Positions 18,794 to 26,565 of a stretch of DNA of 64,000 bases are shown in pieces. This DNA is from Halomonas alkalisoli (GTDB taxonomy: Bacteria; Pseudomonadota; Gammaproteobacteria; Pseudomonadales; Halomonadaceae). The first letter of the stretch is position 1; every line of letters begins with the position of its first letter. The stretch covers positions 1 through 64,000 of the forward strand of contig NZ_JAKCMI010000009.1 of assembly GCF_021412585.1 (NCBI RefSeq), given 5' to 3'. The notes below the pieces were generated by a model. That model was given only the letters and a program-made list of their open reading frames with translations, was not told where the DNA came from and ran no database searches. Both the position numbers and the translations under genes were made by a program.

Positions 18794-18955
18794 GAAAGCG
18801 AGTACCGGAAGGCTCGGCGCTATGATTTTGTCAGGATAGGACTGACTGAAGTTCGGAGGTCATGCTGCCGAGAAATAATCCATCCATCTTGACATCTATA
18901 TCACTCCTGTGACCTCAGCCCGCCCCGGGCTTTTCATCGGCACAGGAGACCTGCT

Positions 18956-19267
18956 ATGCCCCCACCCTGTTCGCGCTGTGCCTCGCAGCACATCACCAAC
19001 CTCGAGACCGTCCGCAAGCTAGGAATATCCGCTGGCGCGCTGGCCGGCTCCCTTAAGGGCACCTACACGTCGCTATATTCCCCCGGTCGTCTACTGACCA
19101 GCTCCATTCCCCTCACCCGGATCGCCGCTGCGGTAATCGCGGCAGCGACTAGTGGTATCGCCGGGGCTGCCGCAGGGAATCAGATGATTCAGCACCTGTT
19201 TCCTGCCGGCGAGGGCACCCCCTGGCTGTGCCTGGGATGCGGTCACAGCTTCCGCGTACTGGATTGA
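18956..19267 (+). CDS. Hypothetical protein with split CxxC pairs
   Basis: 103 residues, preceded by CAGGAGA. Cys4 and Cys7 (CSRC) and a late CLGCGHSF pair could form a zinc ribbon joined over a hydrophobic alanine/glycine-rich centre (IPLTRIAAAVIAAAT..GAAAG). I do not recognise the family. It is the first gene of a plasmid/ICE-style cluster with DUF932, ERF and YqaJ genes, and its frame is intact. Possibly a small membrane or DNA-associated accessory protein of that module. Confidence 0.6.
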   Translation: MPPPCSRCASQHITNLETVRKLGISAGALAGSLKGTYTSLYSPGRLLTSSIPLTRIAAAVIAAATSGIAGAAAGNQMIQHLFPAGEGTPWLCLGCGHSFRVLD

Positions 19268-19334
19268 CCCGCTTAACCCTCCCTCAACCTATCCGCCGGC
19301 GTTCTGTCGGTTTTTTTCGTCAAGGAGTTTTCTC

Positions 19335-20304
19335 ATGGCACATCTGATCGAGCAAATGGCCTACGTCGGCGACACCCCCTAGCATGGCCTGGGGCAGCAA
19401 CTGTCGCGTCATCAACCGCTGGAGGTCTGGCGGCAGCAGGCCGGCATGGACTGGCACATCGAAGATGTCACCAGTGCGCTTCATCGCCGATGGTGCCGGG
19501 CACCTGGGCAGTATCCACTCCTTCCCGGAGCAGAAGGTGCTCTACCGCTCGGATACCCGGGTACCGCTGTCGGTGGCCTCCCAGCGTTACAAGGTGGTCC
19601 AGCCCGAAGAGGTGCTGGAGTTCTATCGGGACCTGACTGAGTACGCGGGGTATGAGCTGGAGACCGCCGGGGTGCTCAAGGGCGGTCGCAAGTTCTGGGC
19701 ACTGGCCCGAAGCGGCTTGGGCACGGCGATCAAGGGGCAGGATCAGGTCAACGCCTACCTGCTGCTGGCGACCTCCTGTGACGGCTCGCTGGCGACGTTG
19801 GTGACTCCCACCTCGGTCCGCGCGGTGTGCAACAACACCCTGACCATCGCAGTGGATGGCATGAGCCAGGGCGTGAAGGTGTCGCACAGCACCGAGTTCA
19901 ACCCGCAGCGGGTCAAGCAACAGCTAGGCATCTCCGTCTCGCAGTGGGACGACTTCATGTACCGCATGAAGACCCTGGCCGAGCGCAAGGTCAGCCAGGC
20001 AGAGATCAAGACCTACTTCCAGTCGGTAATCTGCAACGCTGAGGAACCGCTGGACGATCCCTCCAAGCTGCCCAACGTCCGGGCGCTCAACCGCGTCCAG
20101 AAGCTCTACCACGGCGAGGGACGGGGCTCTCAGCTGTGTACCGCCCAGAGCACGGCCTGGGGCCTGCTCAACGCTATCACCGAGTACGTCGACCACGAGA
20201 AGCGCGCCCGCAGCAATGACTACCGCATGGACTCGGCCTGGTTCGGCCAGGGGGCGAGCCTCAAGGACAAGGCCCTGGCGTCGGCCATGGCGCTGGTGGC
20301 CTGA
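19335..20304 (+). pseudogene. DUF932 (phage/plasmid-like TIGR03299) gene, inactivated
   Basis: The true start is ATG 19335 with AAGGAG upstream: MAHLIEQMAYVGDTP, then TAG at 19380 where the family has Trp of the conserved PWHGLG. The same frame continues HGLGQQLSRHQPLEVWRQQA and GMDWHIE to about 19466, where one extra base shifts reading into SPVRFIADGAGHLGSIHSFP. From there the frame is open to 20304 and keeps GGRKFWALAR, VTPTSVRAVCNNTL and a complete-looking C-terminus. One nonsense codon and one frameshift thus disable an otherwise full-length gene. Family members occur on plasmids, ICEs and phages next to recombination genes; their function is poorly known. A shortened protein could start at 19384, but it would lack the conserved N-terminus. 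Confidence 0.85.
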
Positions 20305-20371
20305 TCGGCACCGGCGTCGCCTATCGCTCGCATTCCACCCCATCAACCTTCTCATCCATCTCACGGCATAG

Positions 20372-20404
20372 CGCCCGGTCCTTCACAGGCCGGGCGTTCT
20401 GTTT
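20372..20404 (+). terminator. Terminator-like hairpin after the DUF932 gene
   Basis: CGCCCGG (20372-20378) pairs with CCGGGCG (20390-20396) around an 11-nt loop and is followed by TTCTGTTTT. It lies between the DUF932 pseudogene and the next small gene, and may work as an attenuator or processing site within the module. Confidence 0.55.
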
Positions 20405-20416
20405 TCGGAGGCTCTC

Positions 20417-20602
20417 ATGCAATCGCCAATGACATTCGAGATCTGCCGCGCCTTGACCCAGCTATCTCAAGAGCTGCTGGGGGCCGGTAAACAACATGCC
20501 CACACCCACGTGCTGGCCAAGGGCCAGGTCTATCGCGTGGTCGTGTCCCTGGAGCCGGTCCCTGCCGACCAACTACATGAAGTCTTCAACCGCTATCTGT
20601 AA
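20417..20602 (+). CDS. Small hypothetical protein of the recombination module
   Basis: 61 residues (MQSPMTFEICRALTQLSQEL...), preceded by CGGAGG with suitable spacing and followed 10 bp later by the ERF-type gene. It has no cysteines, membrane segments or recognisable motif, and reads as a short alpha/beta protein. Codon use matches its neighbours. Function unknown. Confidence 0.6.
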   Translation: MQSPMTFEICRALTQLSQELLGAGKQHAHTHVLAKGQVYRVVVSLEPVPADQLHEVFNRYL

Positions 20603-20612
20603 GGAGGCCATC

Positions 20613-21368
20613 ATGGCGACCCCGATCCAACCCAAGCCTGCCAAGGGCAACGGCCAGCTAACTACTCAACCCGCTGCCCAGCCGCTGCAGGAGAGCACCG
20701 CGATCATCCAGGTGATCGAGCGTGCCGCTCTCAACCCCGATGTCGACATCGACAAGATGGAGCGCCTGCTACAGATGCAGGAGCGTGTGCTCGACCGCCA
20801 GGCGCTGATGGCCTACAGCGCCGCCATGGCGGCCATGCAGACGGAGCTGCCGAGCATTGCCGAACGTGGCCAGGGCAACAACGGCGCCTACGCCACCCTG
20901 GAGGACATCGTCGACACCGTGCGGCCGATCATGCAGCGTCACGGCTTTGCGGTGAGCTTCCGTATCCAGACCCAGGAGCGTGGCATCCAGGTCACCGGCG
21001 TGCTGATGCATCAGGACGGGCACCGAGAAGAGACCAGCATGCTGCTACCGGCGGACGTCAGCGGCAACAAGAACGCCGTGCAGGCCTTTGGTTCTTCCAC
21101 CAGCTACGGCAAGCGCTATGTGCTGTGCGCGCTGCTCAACATCACCACCCGCGGTCAGGACGCCAACGGCCATACCGCGACACCGGTGAAGATGGTCACG
21201 CCGTTCCAGGCCAGCCAGCTCAAGCAGCTGATCACCGCCTGTCCTGTCACCACCCAGGAGTGGTTCGTCGGCAAGTACGGCGAGGTCGAGCGCGTACCAC
21301 GCTGCGACTTCGACAAGCTACGCGCTTCCCTGCAGAAGCGGGCACTGCCCAATCATCCACGTCACTGA
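20613..21368 (+). CDS. ERF-family single-strand annealing protein
   Basis: 251 residues from ATG 20613, chosen because AAGGAGG lies 6 nt upstream and ends the preceding gene. ERF features: MAYSAAMAAMQTELPSI, GNNGAYATLEDIVDTVRPIM, HGFAVSFRIQ, and the GSSTSYGKRYVLCALLNI block (about 170-187). ERF proteins anneal complementary single strands in phage and plasmid recombination and normally act with a 5'-3' exonuclease, here the YqaJ-type gene just downstream. This is the best preserved member of the module and looks intact. Confidence 0.88.
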   Translation: MATPIQPKPAKGNGQLTTQPAAQPLQESTAIIQVIERAALNPDVDIDKMERLLQMQERVLDRQALMAYSAAMAAMQTELPSIAERGQGNNGAYATLEDIVDTVRPIMQRHGFAVSFRIQTQERGIQVTGVLMHQDGHREETSMLLPADVSGNKNAVQAFGSSTSYGKRYVLCALLNITTRGQDANGHTATPVKMVTPFQASQLKQLITACPVTTQEWFVGKYGEVERVPRCDFDKLRASLQKRALPNHPRH

Positions 21369-21425
21369 GCCATCGGCGAGGGGTGACCCTCGCCGCTATG
21401 CCGTCATGTCACCAAGGAGATCGTC

Positions 21426-21755
21426 ATGCAGATCCTGACACTGAAACAGGGCACGCCCGAGTGGCATGCCGCCCGCCTCGGTATCGTCACCATGTCCGAG
21501 CTGAAAACCCTGCTGGTCAAGGGCAAGGGGCCGGGAGGCTTCGGTGCCGGGGCGCTGAGCTACATGCATCAGCTGATCGGCGAACGCATCACCGGTGAGC
21601 CCTCGGGTGCCTTCCAGGGCAACGCCCACACCCAGCGCGGCCACGAGCTGGAGCCCATGGCACGGGAGCTCTATCAGGAAGCGACTGGTCTGTCTCGTCT
21701 GGAGCAGGTCGGCATCATCCTCAACCCTACGGCCGCCCACGGAAGTTCCGCTTAA
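21426..21755 (+). pseudogene. YqaJ-type recombination exonuclease, 3' truncated
   Basis: The N-terminal half of a lambda-exonuclease-like (YqaJ) nuclease: LKQGTPEWHAARLGIVTMSE, SYMHQLIGERITGEPSG, GNAHTQRGHELEPMARELY and GLSRLEQVGIILN. After IILN (about 21724) the sequence leaves the family and stops ten codons later. The missing half carries the catalytic Asp and ExK residues, so no nuclease activity is expected. The break marks the right junction of the module. Start supported by AAGGAGATCGTC. Confidence 0.8.
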
Positions 21756-21766
21756 GCCGGCGCCAA

Positions 21767-21787
21767 GCGGAAAGCGGAAAGCGGAAA
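21767..21787. repeat. Three tandem GCGGAAA units
   Basis: GCGGAAA is repeated three times immediately after the truncation point of the YqaJ-type gene. Confidence 0.8.
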
Positions 21788-21816
21788 GCACGGTGGAAAG
21801 TAGAACAAAAAGCACC

Positions 21817-21844
21817 ATGGGGAGTCTGCCGGCTGACTCCCCAT
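21817..21844 (-). terminator. Strong hairpin, terminator-like on the minus strand, with no gene to serve
   Basis: ATGGGGAGTC (21817-21826) and GACTCCCCAT (21835-21844) form a perfect 10-bp stem with an 8-nt loop. On the minus strand it is followed by GGTGCTTTTTG. No minus-strand gene is found to its right before the fimbrial operon, so it may be left from a deleted gene. Confidence 0.6.
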
Positions 21845-22261
21845 CAGCACTTCCCCACCATTTAAACGGCCTCGCCCTTTCGCCTTATACCATCCAATAA
21901 TGCCGAATCAAACCTTTGTCGCTATTGGGTGCTTGCGCCACTCTCACCGATTGTGAAAAATACCCGCTCTCCCAAGTTATATCATGCCCCCCCTTATCGA
22001 TCCTGTGTGACCCATGCTTTTCCTGGATGGGTTGAACCTCGAGATTCACTTCCACCGCCCTATCAATGTCATTGAGAAACGCCAGTAATGCCTCTCTTCA
22101 GCGTCGTCGCTCGATGCCCTGAATCGTGAATTCAAGCAATAAGCGCAACACTGGCACTGATTGCAGGTGTCGGCGACAGCTGAAATCCCCCCATGAGCGC
22201 ACCGGGAACTGGACCGATTGTGGCTGACCCAATACCCCGCACATCACAATTACAGCTTTAC

Positions 22262-22406
22262 TTAGGTTTTTCCGAGAAGTCTGCTAACCAAGGAAATAAA
22301 AGGCAGAAATCAGCGATAAAAACAGTTTGCGGGACGCAAAAGAGTACTTTGAGCTAATTTTTAACGCCGCATGGTAAAGCACAGCCAGTTTTCGCAAAAA
22401 GCCTAA
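22262..22406. mobile_element. Decayed copy of a 145-bp terminal-inverted-repeat element
   Basis: Ends TTAGGTTTTTCCGAGAA and TTTTCGCAAAAAGCCTAA are imperfect inverted repeats. The inner stretch TTTTTAACGCCGCATGG and the right end match the element at 52814-52958, which has the same 145-bp length. It encodes no protein and is MITE-like. Confidence 0.75.
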
Positions 22407-22595
22407 TGTTACTTATGTATTGTCGATAAATAATTTCCCGAACCCGACTCTTCCAAACATAAAAAACAACTCTTGTACCAAGCCAGAAACTCAACTAATG
22501 TAAGTTCAGGTTACAACGCCACACGGGTGATGTAACGCTGATCAGGCTGATATCCGCGATGGCCTGATGCCTGAAAAAACAGGCAATATGTTGAC
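22407..22595. other. Upstream region of the fimbrial operon
   Basis: AT-rich DNA without genes, presumably holding the promoter for the riboswitch-led fimbrial transcript. GCCTGAAAAAACAGGC (22568-22583) forms a small hairpin just before the aptamer. Confidence 0.4.
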
Positions 22596-22678
22596 AAGGG
22601 CATAGCCGCTGAAAAGCGGTGACGCAAAGCTACCTGTCCAAGGGATGTTCGCATCTCAGGATCGAGGGGCCGCTACTC
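22596..22678 (+). ncRNA. Probable cyclic-di-GMP-I (GEMM) riboswitch
   Basis: GGGCATAG is followed by hairpin CCGCT-GAAA-AGCGG (22606-22619) with a GNRA tetraloop and directly by TGACGCAAAGC (22620-22630), the most conserved string of GEMM-I aptamers. A second hairpin follows: CCTG (22633)/CAGG (22657) enclosing GATG-TTCG-CATC. A G-rich strand GAGGGGCCGC follows where the closing P1 strand is expected; that closing pairing is imperfect by eye, which limits confidence. The aptamer lies about 180 nt before a chaperone-usher pilus operon, a logical c-di-GMP target. The switching hairpin is not obvious. Confidence 0.68.
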
Positions 22679-22856
22679 GACTGAGTCTCATTTTGGGATT
22701 CTCTCCCTGTTGCACTCTTCCTTCTGGATAATAAGCTCTTTGTGTATTAGTTGTTACGCTGTAACCAGTCGGCGATGTACAAAGCAAGCGTGTGCCTTGG
22801 TCAGTTGATTATTAGGTCGTCAGCGACGGCATAATACATTCTAGGGAGCGCTCTCC

Positions 22857-23378
22857 ATGAGCAACAAGACATTTTCTCTACGTAAACTGACCCTGATTTC
22901 CGCCGCGGCCCTGGTCACCGGAGGAGCTGCAGTGGCTCAGGCACAGGAATCGTCGAACCTTGACGTCAGCACTACTGTCGTGGCGAGTTGCACCATTGGC
23001 ACCACGGCCCTGGCGTTTGGCGATTACGACCCCATTAATCCCGCTGACCTGGATGGCACCGGCACCGTGACCGTGACCTGTACCCAGGACGCCTCCGTTG
23101 GCATCACCCTGGGGCAGGGCGGTAACGCCGGCGACGGCTCTACCGATGCTACGCCTTTGCGGCAACTGATCGACGACAACACCAACCTCCTGACGTATTC
23201 ACTCTTCAGCAATACTGAGCGCACGACGGAATGGACCAACGATGCCGCGGGTAATGTCGCGACGACGGGCACAGGCGTGGCGGAGGCTCACACCGTCTTC
23301 GGCAGGATCGCCGGCAGCCAGGTCACCGCACCGGCGGGGGCCTACAACGATACCGTTGTGGCCACCGTTACTTTCTGA
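22857..23378 (+). CDS. Spore coat U domain fimbrial subunit (CsuA/B-like major pilin)
   Basis: 173 residues with a Sec signal peptide (about 1-29, AAVAQAQE). The mature part is an SCPU domain: VSTTVVASCTIGTTALAFGDYDP, TVTVTCTQ, LLTYSLFS, VFGRIAGSQ and a C-terminal beta strand DTVVATVTF suited to donor-strand exchange. It is the likely major subunit of an archaic chaperone-usher pilus. It is first in a four-gene operon with a probable c-di-GMP riboswitch upstream, and AGGGAGCG before the ATG. Its stop overlaps the chaperone start (TGATG). Confidence 0.88.
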   Translation: MSNKTFSLRKLTLISAAALVTGGAAVAQAQESSNLDVSTTVVASCTIGTTALAFGDYDPINPADLDGTGTVTVTCTQDASVGITLGQGGNAGDGSTDATPLRQLIDDNTNLLTYSLFSNTERTTEWTNDAAGNVATTGTGVAEAHTVFGRIAGSQVTAPAGAYNDTVVATVTF

Positions 23379-24124
23379 TGCCCACACTGACCTCACGCCA
23401 GGCCGCTTATCGCGGCCTGGTTCTGCCCGTATTCATGTTGACGCTGCTGCTGGCGAGCCAGGCGCTGGCCGGCAGCTTCAGCGTCAGTCCGACCCGGGTG
23501 GTCCTGTCCGCCCAGGATAATGTGGTGGCGCTGTGGGTACGCAACACAGGAGCCGAGGAAACCTCGGTTCAGGTGGAGCTTCAGGAGTGGCGCCAGCAGG
23601 GAGGGCAAGACATCTACACGCCCAGCCGCGAGGTGCTCGCCACGCCCCCCATTTTCACGCTGGCACCGGGACAGACCCAGGTGTTGCGGGTGGGGTTGCG
23701 CCGCCCGCCGGAGCGGGATACCGAGCTCAGCTATCGCCTCTTCCTGCAGGAGCTGCCGCCGCCCGCGACGGAAGGCTACCCGGGCTTGCGCATGGCGCTA
23801 CGCATAAGCCTGCCGGTGTTCGTGGCACCGGCTTCCGGCGCCGCGGCGCCGGAGCTGTCCTGGCGCGTCGAGCGTGGCAACCGTGGCGAATGGCGCCTGA
23901 GCGCCCGCAACCACGGCCATGGCCATGGCCAGGTGAGCCGGCTTCGCGTACGGCTGCCCGATGGGCGCACACTGCAGCCCTCCGGCAACGCCTATGTGTT
24001 GCCGGGCGCCGAGCAAGGATGGGCCCTGGGTCCAGGCTCTCCACTACCCGCGGCAGGCACCGAGCTTGTCATCACAACAAGCGTCAATGGTCAGGAAACC
24101 GCCTCACGCTTGCAGGTGGAGTAG
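23378..24124 (+). CDS. Periplasmic pilus chaperone (PapD/CsuC-like)
   Basis: 248 residues with a signal peptide ending near residue 31 (ASQALAGS). The N-terminal domain shows FSVSPTRVVLSAQDN, VALWVRNTGAEETSVQVEL, TPPIFTLAPGQTQVLRVGLRR and YRLFLQELPP, the classic PapD-like pattern including conserved proline and arginine positions. It keeps pilin subunits from misfolding and delivers them to the usher. It overlaps the pilin stop (TGATG), and its own stop overlaps the usher start region, implying coupled translation. Confidence 0.92.
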   Translation: MPTLTSRQAAYRGLVLPVFMLTLLLASQALAGSFSVSPTRVVLSAQDNVVALWVRNTGAEETSVQVELQEWRQQGGQDIYTPSREVLATPPIFTLAPGQTQVLRVGLRRPPERDTELSYRLFLQELPPPATEGYPGLRMALRISLPVFVAPASGAAAPELSWRVERGNRGEWRLSARNHGHGHGQVSRLRVRLPDGRTLQPSGNAYVLPGAEQGWALGPGSPLPAAGTELVITTSVNGQETASRLQVE

Positions 24125-24126
24125 TG

Positions 24127-26565
24127 GTGCAGCGGCCAGCGCGGCGCAGAAGAAGGAGGAGGTGTGCCGCCTTGGCTGTCATGTTGCTGCTGATGCCGAA
24201 CCCGGCAGATGCTGGCACGACGCCTGCTAACGCCGCCATAACCGCTGGCTGGTATACAGACGTTGCCACTCAGCCCTCGCCGGAAGCAGGCCGGCGGGGG
24301 CCTTCCAGCGTGGATCCCCGGGAACTTCCCGACACCGGAGCGCTCGAGGAGCTGTGGCTGGAAGCCACGGTCAATGACCAGCGACGGCCCACCACGGCGC
24401 TGGCGCTGATACGCGGCGATCACGACGTCTGGGTGGCCGCCAGCGACCTGGAGCAGTGGCGAATCGCCTCGCCGGCTGGCGCGCCCTTCGATCATCACGG
24501 CAAGGCCTTCTACCACCTTGAATCGCTCGGGATTTCCTTCGAGCTGGACAGGCGCCGGTCCACCCTGGGCCTGGATGTGCCTGCGGCCCTGTTCGCGGAC
24601 ACCCGGCTCGAGGGCCTGCGCCGGGACCGCGTACCGCTGACGCCTTCGTCTCCGGGCGCCTTCTTCAACTATGACCTGTCGAGCACCCACAGCCGCGGGG
24701 AGACCCGCCATAGTGGGCTGCTGGAGCAGGGTGTGTTCAACGGCTGGGGCAGCGGGGTCAATCGCCTGATCGCCAGAGACACCCCCACCATCGATCAGCC
24801 CGCCGTGGTTCGCCTGGACACCCAGTGGCGCCACGACAATCCCGACAGCATGCGCACCCTGCGGCTCGGGGACACCACCAGCCTGGGCACGGCATGGAGT
24901 GGTGGGGTGCGCTTCGGTGGCCTGCAGTGGGGAAGCAACTTCTCCACCCGGCCGGAAATGGTCACCCTGCCCCTGGTCAGCGTGGCCGGTGAGGCCGCGC
25001 TACCGTCCACCGTCGATCTCTACGTGAACGATGCCCTGCGCCTGCGACGCGACGTGCCACCCGGCCCCTTCGCCATCGACGAGATCCCGGTGATTACCGG
25101 CCAGGGTCAGGTCAAGCTGGTGGTACGCGACATTCTCGGCCGCGAGCAGTTGATCACCCAGCCCTTCTATTCCAGCGCGAGGCTGCTGCGAGCCGGCCTG
25201 AAGGATTACTCCGTGGAGCTGGGCGCCATTCGCCAGGACTATGGTCGTGAGAGCAATGCCTATGGCCGGGCACTGGGCACGGCGACCTACCGCACCGGGT
25301 TGACCGACTGGCTGACCACCGAGCTGCACGCCCAGGTGTTGCAGGACCAGCAGATGGCTGGCCTGGGGGGCAGCTGGCTGTTGCCGTTCGGCGGCGTCAT
25401 GCATGCCGCCTATGCCGCCAGTGAGGCCGATGGCCGGCAGGGTGATCTGAAGACCCTGGGATTGCAGCGCCAGGGGTGGCCCCTGGGCCTGGGGGTCGAA
25501 AGCCAGTTCGCCAGCGAGGACTTCATGCGCCTCGGCATGCACCAGGACCAAGTCTTGCCGCGCCAGCAGCATAGAGTCTTCTCCAGCCTCTCGAGCGGCC
25601 AGTGGGGCTCGCTGAGCCTCAGCTATACCGCCCAGCACTTCGATGACCGGGATGACATCGAGATCGTCAACCTGGGCTACAGCAAGGGGCTGGGCGCCAT
25701 CGGCCACCTGACGCTCTCGGCGCTGCACTTCATGGAAAATGGCGAAACGGCCTTGCGGGCGGGCTTGAGCATTCCGCTGGGGATGCCGCGCACCCGTGCC
25801 AGCCTGAGCGTCAGCGAGCGTAACGATCAACGCCAGGGCAGTATGCAGATACAGCGCAGCCTGCCGATTGGCAGGGGGTTCGGCTACCGGGTTAGCACCG
25901 GCCTGGGCGATGACGATCACCGCGAGGCCAGTCTCGGCCTGCAGAACGACTACCAGACCTATCTATTGGAGGCCTCACAGCGCCATGATCAAACGGCCAG
26001 CCGTGCCAATGTGCGTGGTGGTGCGGCCTGGCTCGGCGGCGCCCTCTTCGCCAGCCGACAAATCGATGGCAGCTTTGCCGTGGTCCAACTGCCGGGCTTT
26101 CCCGATGTCCAGGTCTACGCCGACAACCAGCCTGTCTCGCGTACCAATCGTCACGGGGATGCGCTGGTACCACGCCTGCGCGCTTACGAGCATAACCGAA
26201 TCAGCATCGAGCAGGCGGACCTGCCCCTGGGGGCTCAGGTGGGGAGCCTGGAGATGCAGGTATCTCCGTACTACCGTAGCGGTGTGACGCTGCACTTCCC
26301 GGTGACCCAGAGCCGCGATGCCTTCTTCCGGATCCTGCTGGAGAGCGGCGAGCCGTTGCCGCCCGGGGCGGTGGTGGAAGATGCTCGCGGCGAGCGCTTC
26401 CCGGTGGGCCTGCGTGGCGAGACCTTCGTGACCGACCTGGAGTCGAGTAACCGCCTACGCGCGCTCTGGCTGGGGCAGGCCTGCGAATTCACGCTGGAGG
26501 TGCCGGAAATCGAAGATGTCTTTCTCGAGCTAGGCGATGTTATCTGCCACGGAGTCACACCATGA
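24127..26565 (+). CDS. Outer membrane usher protein (FimD/CsuD-like)
   Basis: 812 residues from GTG 24127 (GTG 24124, overlapping the chaperone stop as TAGTG, is equally possible). GGTGGAG lies just upstream. The signal peptide has seven consecutive arginines before a hydrophobic core ending PADAG. Then come LWLEATVNDQ at the usher N-domain, FFNYDLSSTHS, the plug region VDLYVNDALRLRRDVPPGPF, and the C-terminal domain with FPDVQVYADNQPVSRTNRHG and GRALVP-like strands; CEFTLEVPE is close to the end. Ushers form the outer membrane pore that receives chaperone-subunit complexes. The open frame extends farther upstream in chaperone DNA, but that part has no usher features. Confidence 0.92.
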   Translation: MQRPARRRRRRRCAALAVMLLLMPNPADAGTTPANAAITAGWYTDVATQPSPEAGRRGPSSVDPRELPDTGALEELWLEATVNDQRRPTTALALIRGDHDVWVAASDLEQWRIASPAGAPFDHHGKAFYHLESLGISFELDRRRSTLGLDVPAALFADTRLEGLRRDRVPLTPSSPGAFFNYDLSSTHSRGETRHSGLLEQGVFNGWGSGVNRLIARDTPTIDQPAVVRLDTQWRHDNPDSMRTLRLGDTTSLGTAWSGGVRFGGLQWGSNFSTRPEMVTLPLVSVAGEAALPSTVDLYVNDALRLRRDVPPGPFAIDEIPVITGQGQVKLVVRDILGREQLITQPFYSSARLLRAGLKDYSVELGAIRQDYGRESNAYGRALGTATYRTGLTDWLTTELHAQVLQDQQMAGLGGSWLLPFGGVMHAAYAASEADGRQGDLKTLGLQRQGWPLGLGVESQFASEDFMRLGMHQDQVLPRQQHRVFSSLSSGQWGSLSLSYTAQHFDDRDDIEIVNLGYSKGLGAIGHLTLSALHFMENGETALRAGLSIPLGMPRTRASLSVSERNDQRQGSMQIQRSLPIGRGFGYRVSTGLGDDDHREASLGLQNDYQTYLLEASQRHDQTASRANVRGGAAWLGGALFASRQIDGSFAVVQLPGFPDVQVYADNQPVSRTNRHGDALVPRLRAYEHNRISIEQADLPLGAQVGSLEMQVSPYYRSGVTLHFPVTQSRDAFFRILLESGEPLPPGAVVEDARGERFPVGLRGETFVTDLESSNRLRALWLGQACEFTLEVPEIEDVFLELGDVICHGVTP

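Larger units (their letters stand above)
17518..18890 (+). pseudogene. IS66 TnpC (transposase) relic, interrupted by an IS21-family relic
   Basis: Pieces in several frames: LALLRRYTFGQRSEHHS near 17755, VEILHDPESEHCPYGCQLRR, GVFTVERHIRGKWVCDDCET, LSEPVLHADATPVPMLVPGKK then a TAG, AVIYEITEGR, and ARDFLGEL near 18315. After the inserted IS21 relic (18370-18793) the trace resumes with GLTEV at about 18840 and fades by 18890. Frameshifts, stops, deletions and an insertion make it non-functional. Confidence 0.8.

Noticed and set aside
18889..18912. Sigma-70 promoter starting with TTGACA before the small zinc-ribbon-like gene
   Set aside because: The -35 hexamer is good, but no convincing -10 lies at 16-18 bp spacing.
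21767..21787. CRISPR-like repeat
   Set aside because: Only three 7-bp units in direct contact with no spacers. No CRISPR array or cas gene was seen anywhere in the window.
16512..22856. Prophage or tRNA-anchored integrative element
   Set aside because: No integrase, structural phage genes, tRNA gene or paired att sites could be found; only decayed IS and recombination genes.
23533..24123. Upstream extension of the usher frame
   Set aside because: This part lies in another frame of the chaperone gene and has no usher features; the signal peptide begins after 24124.
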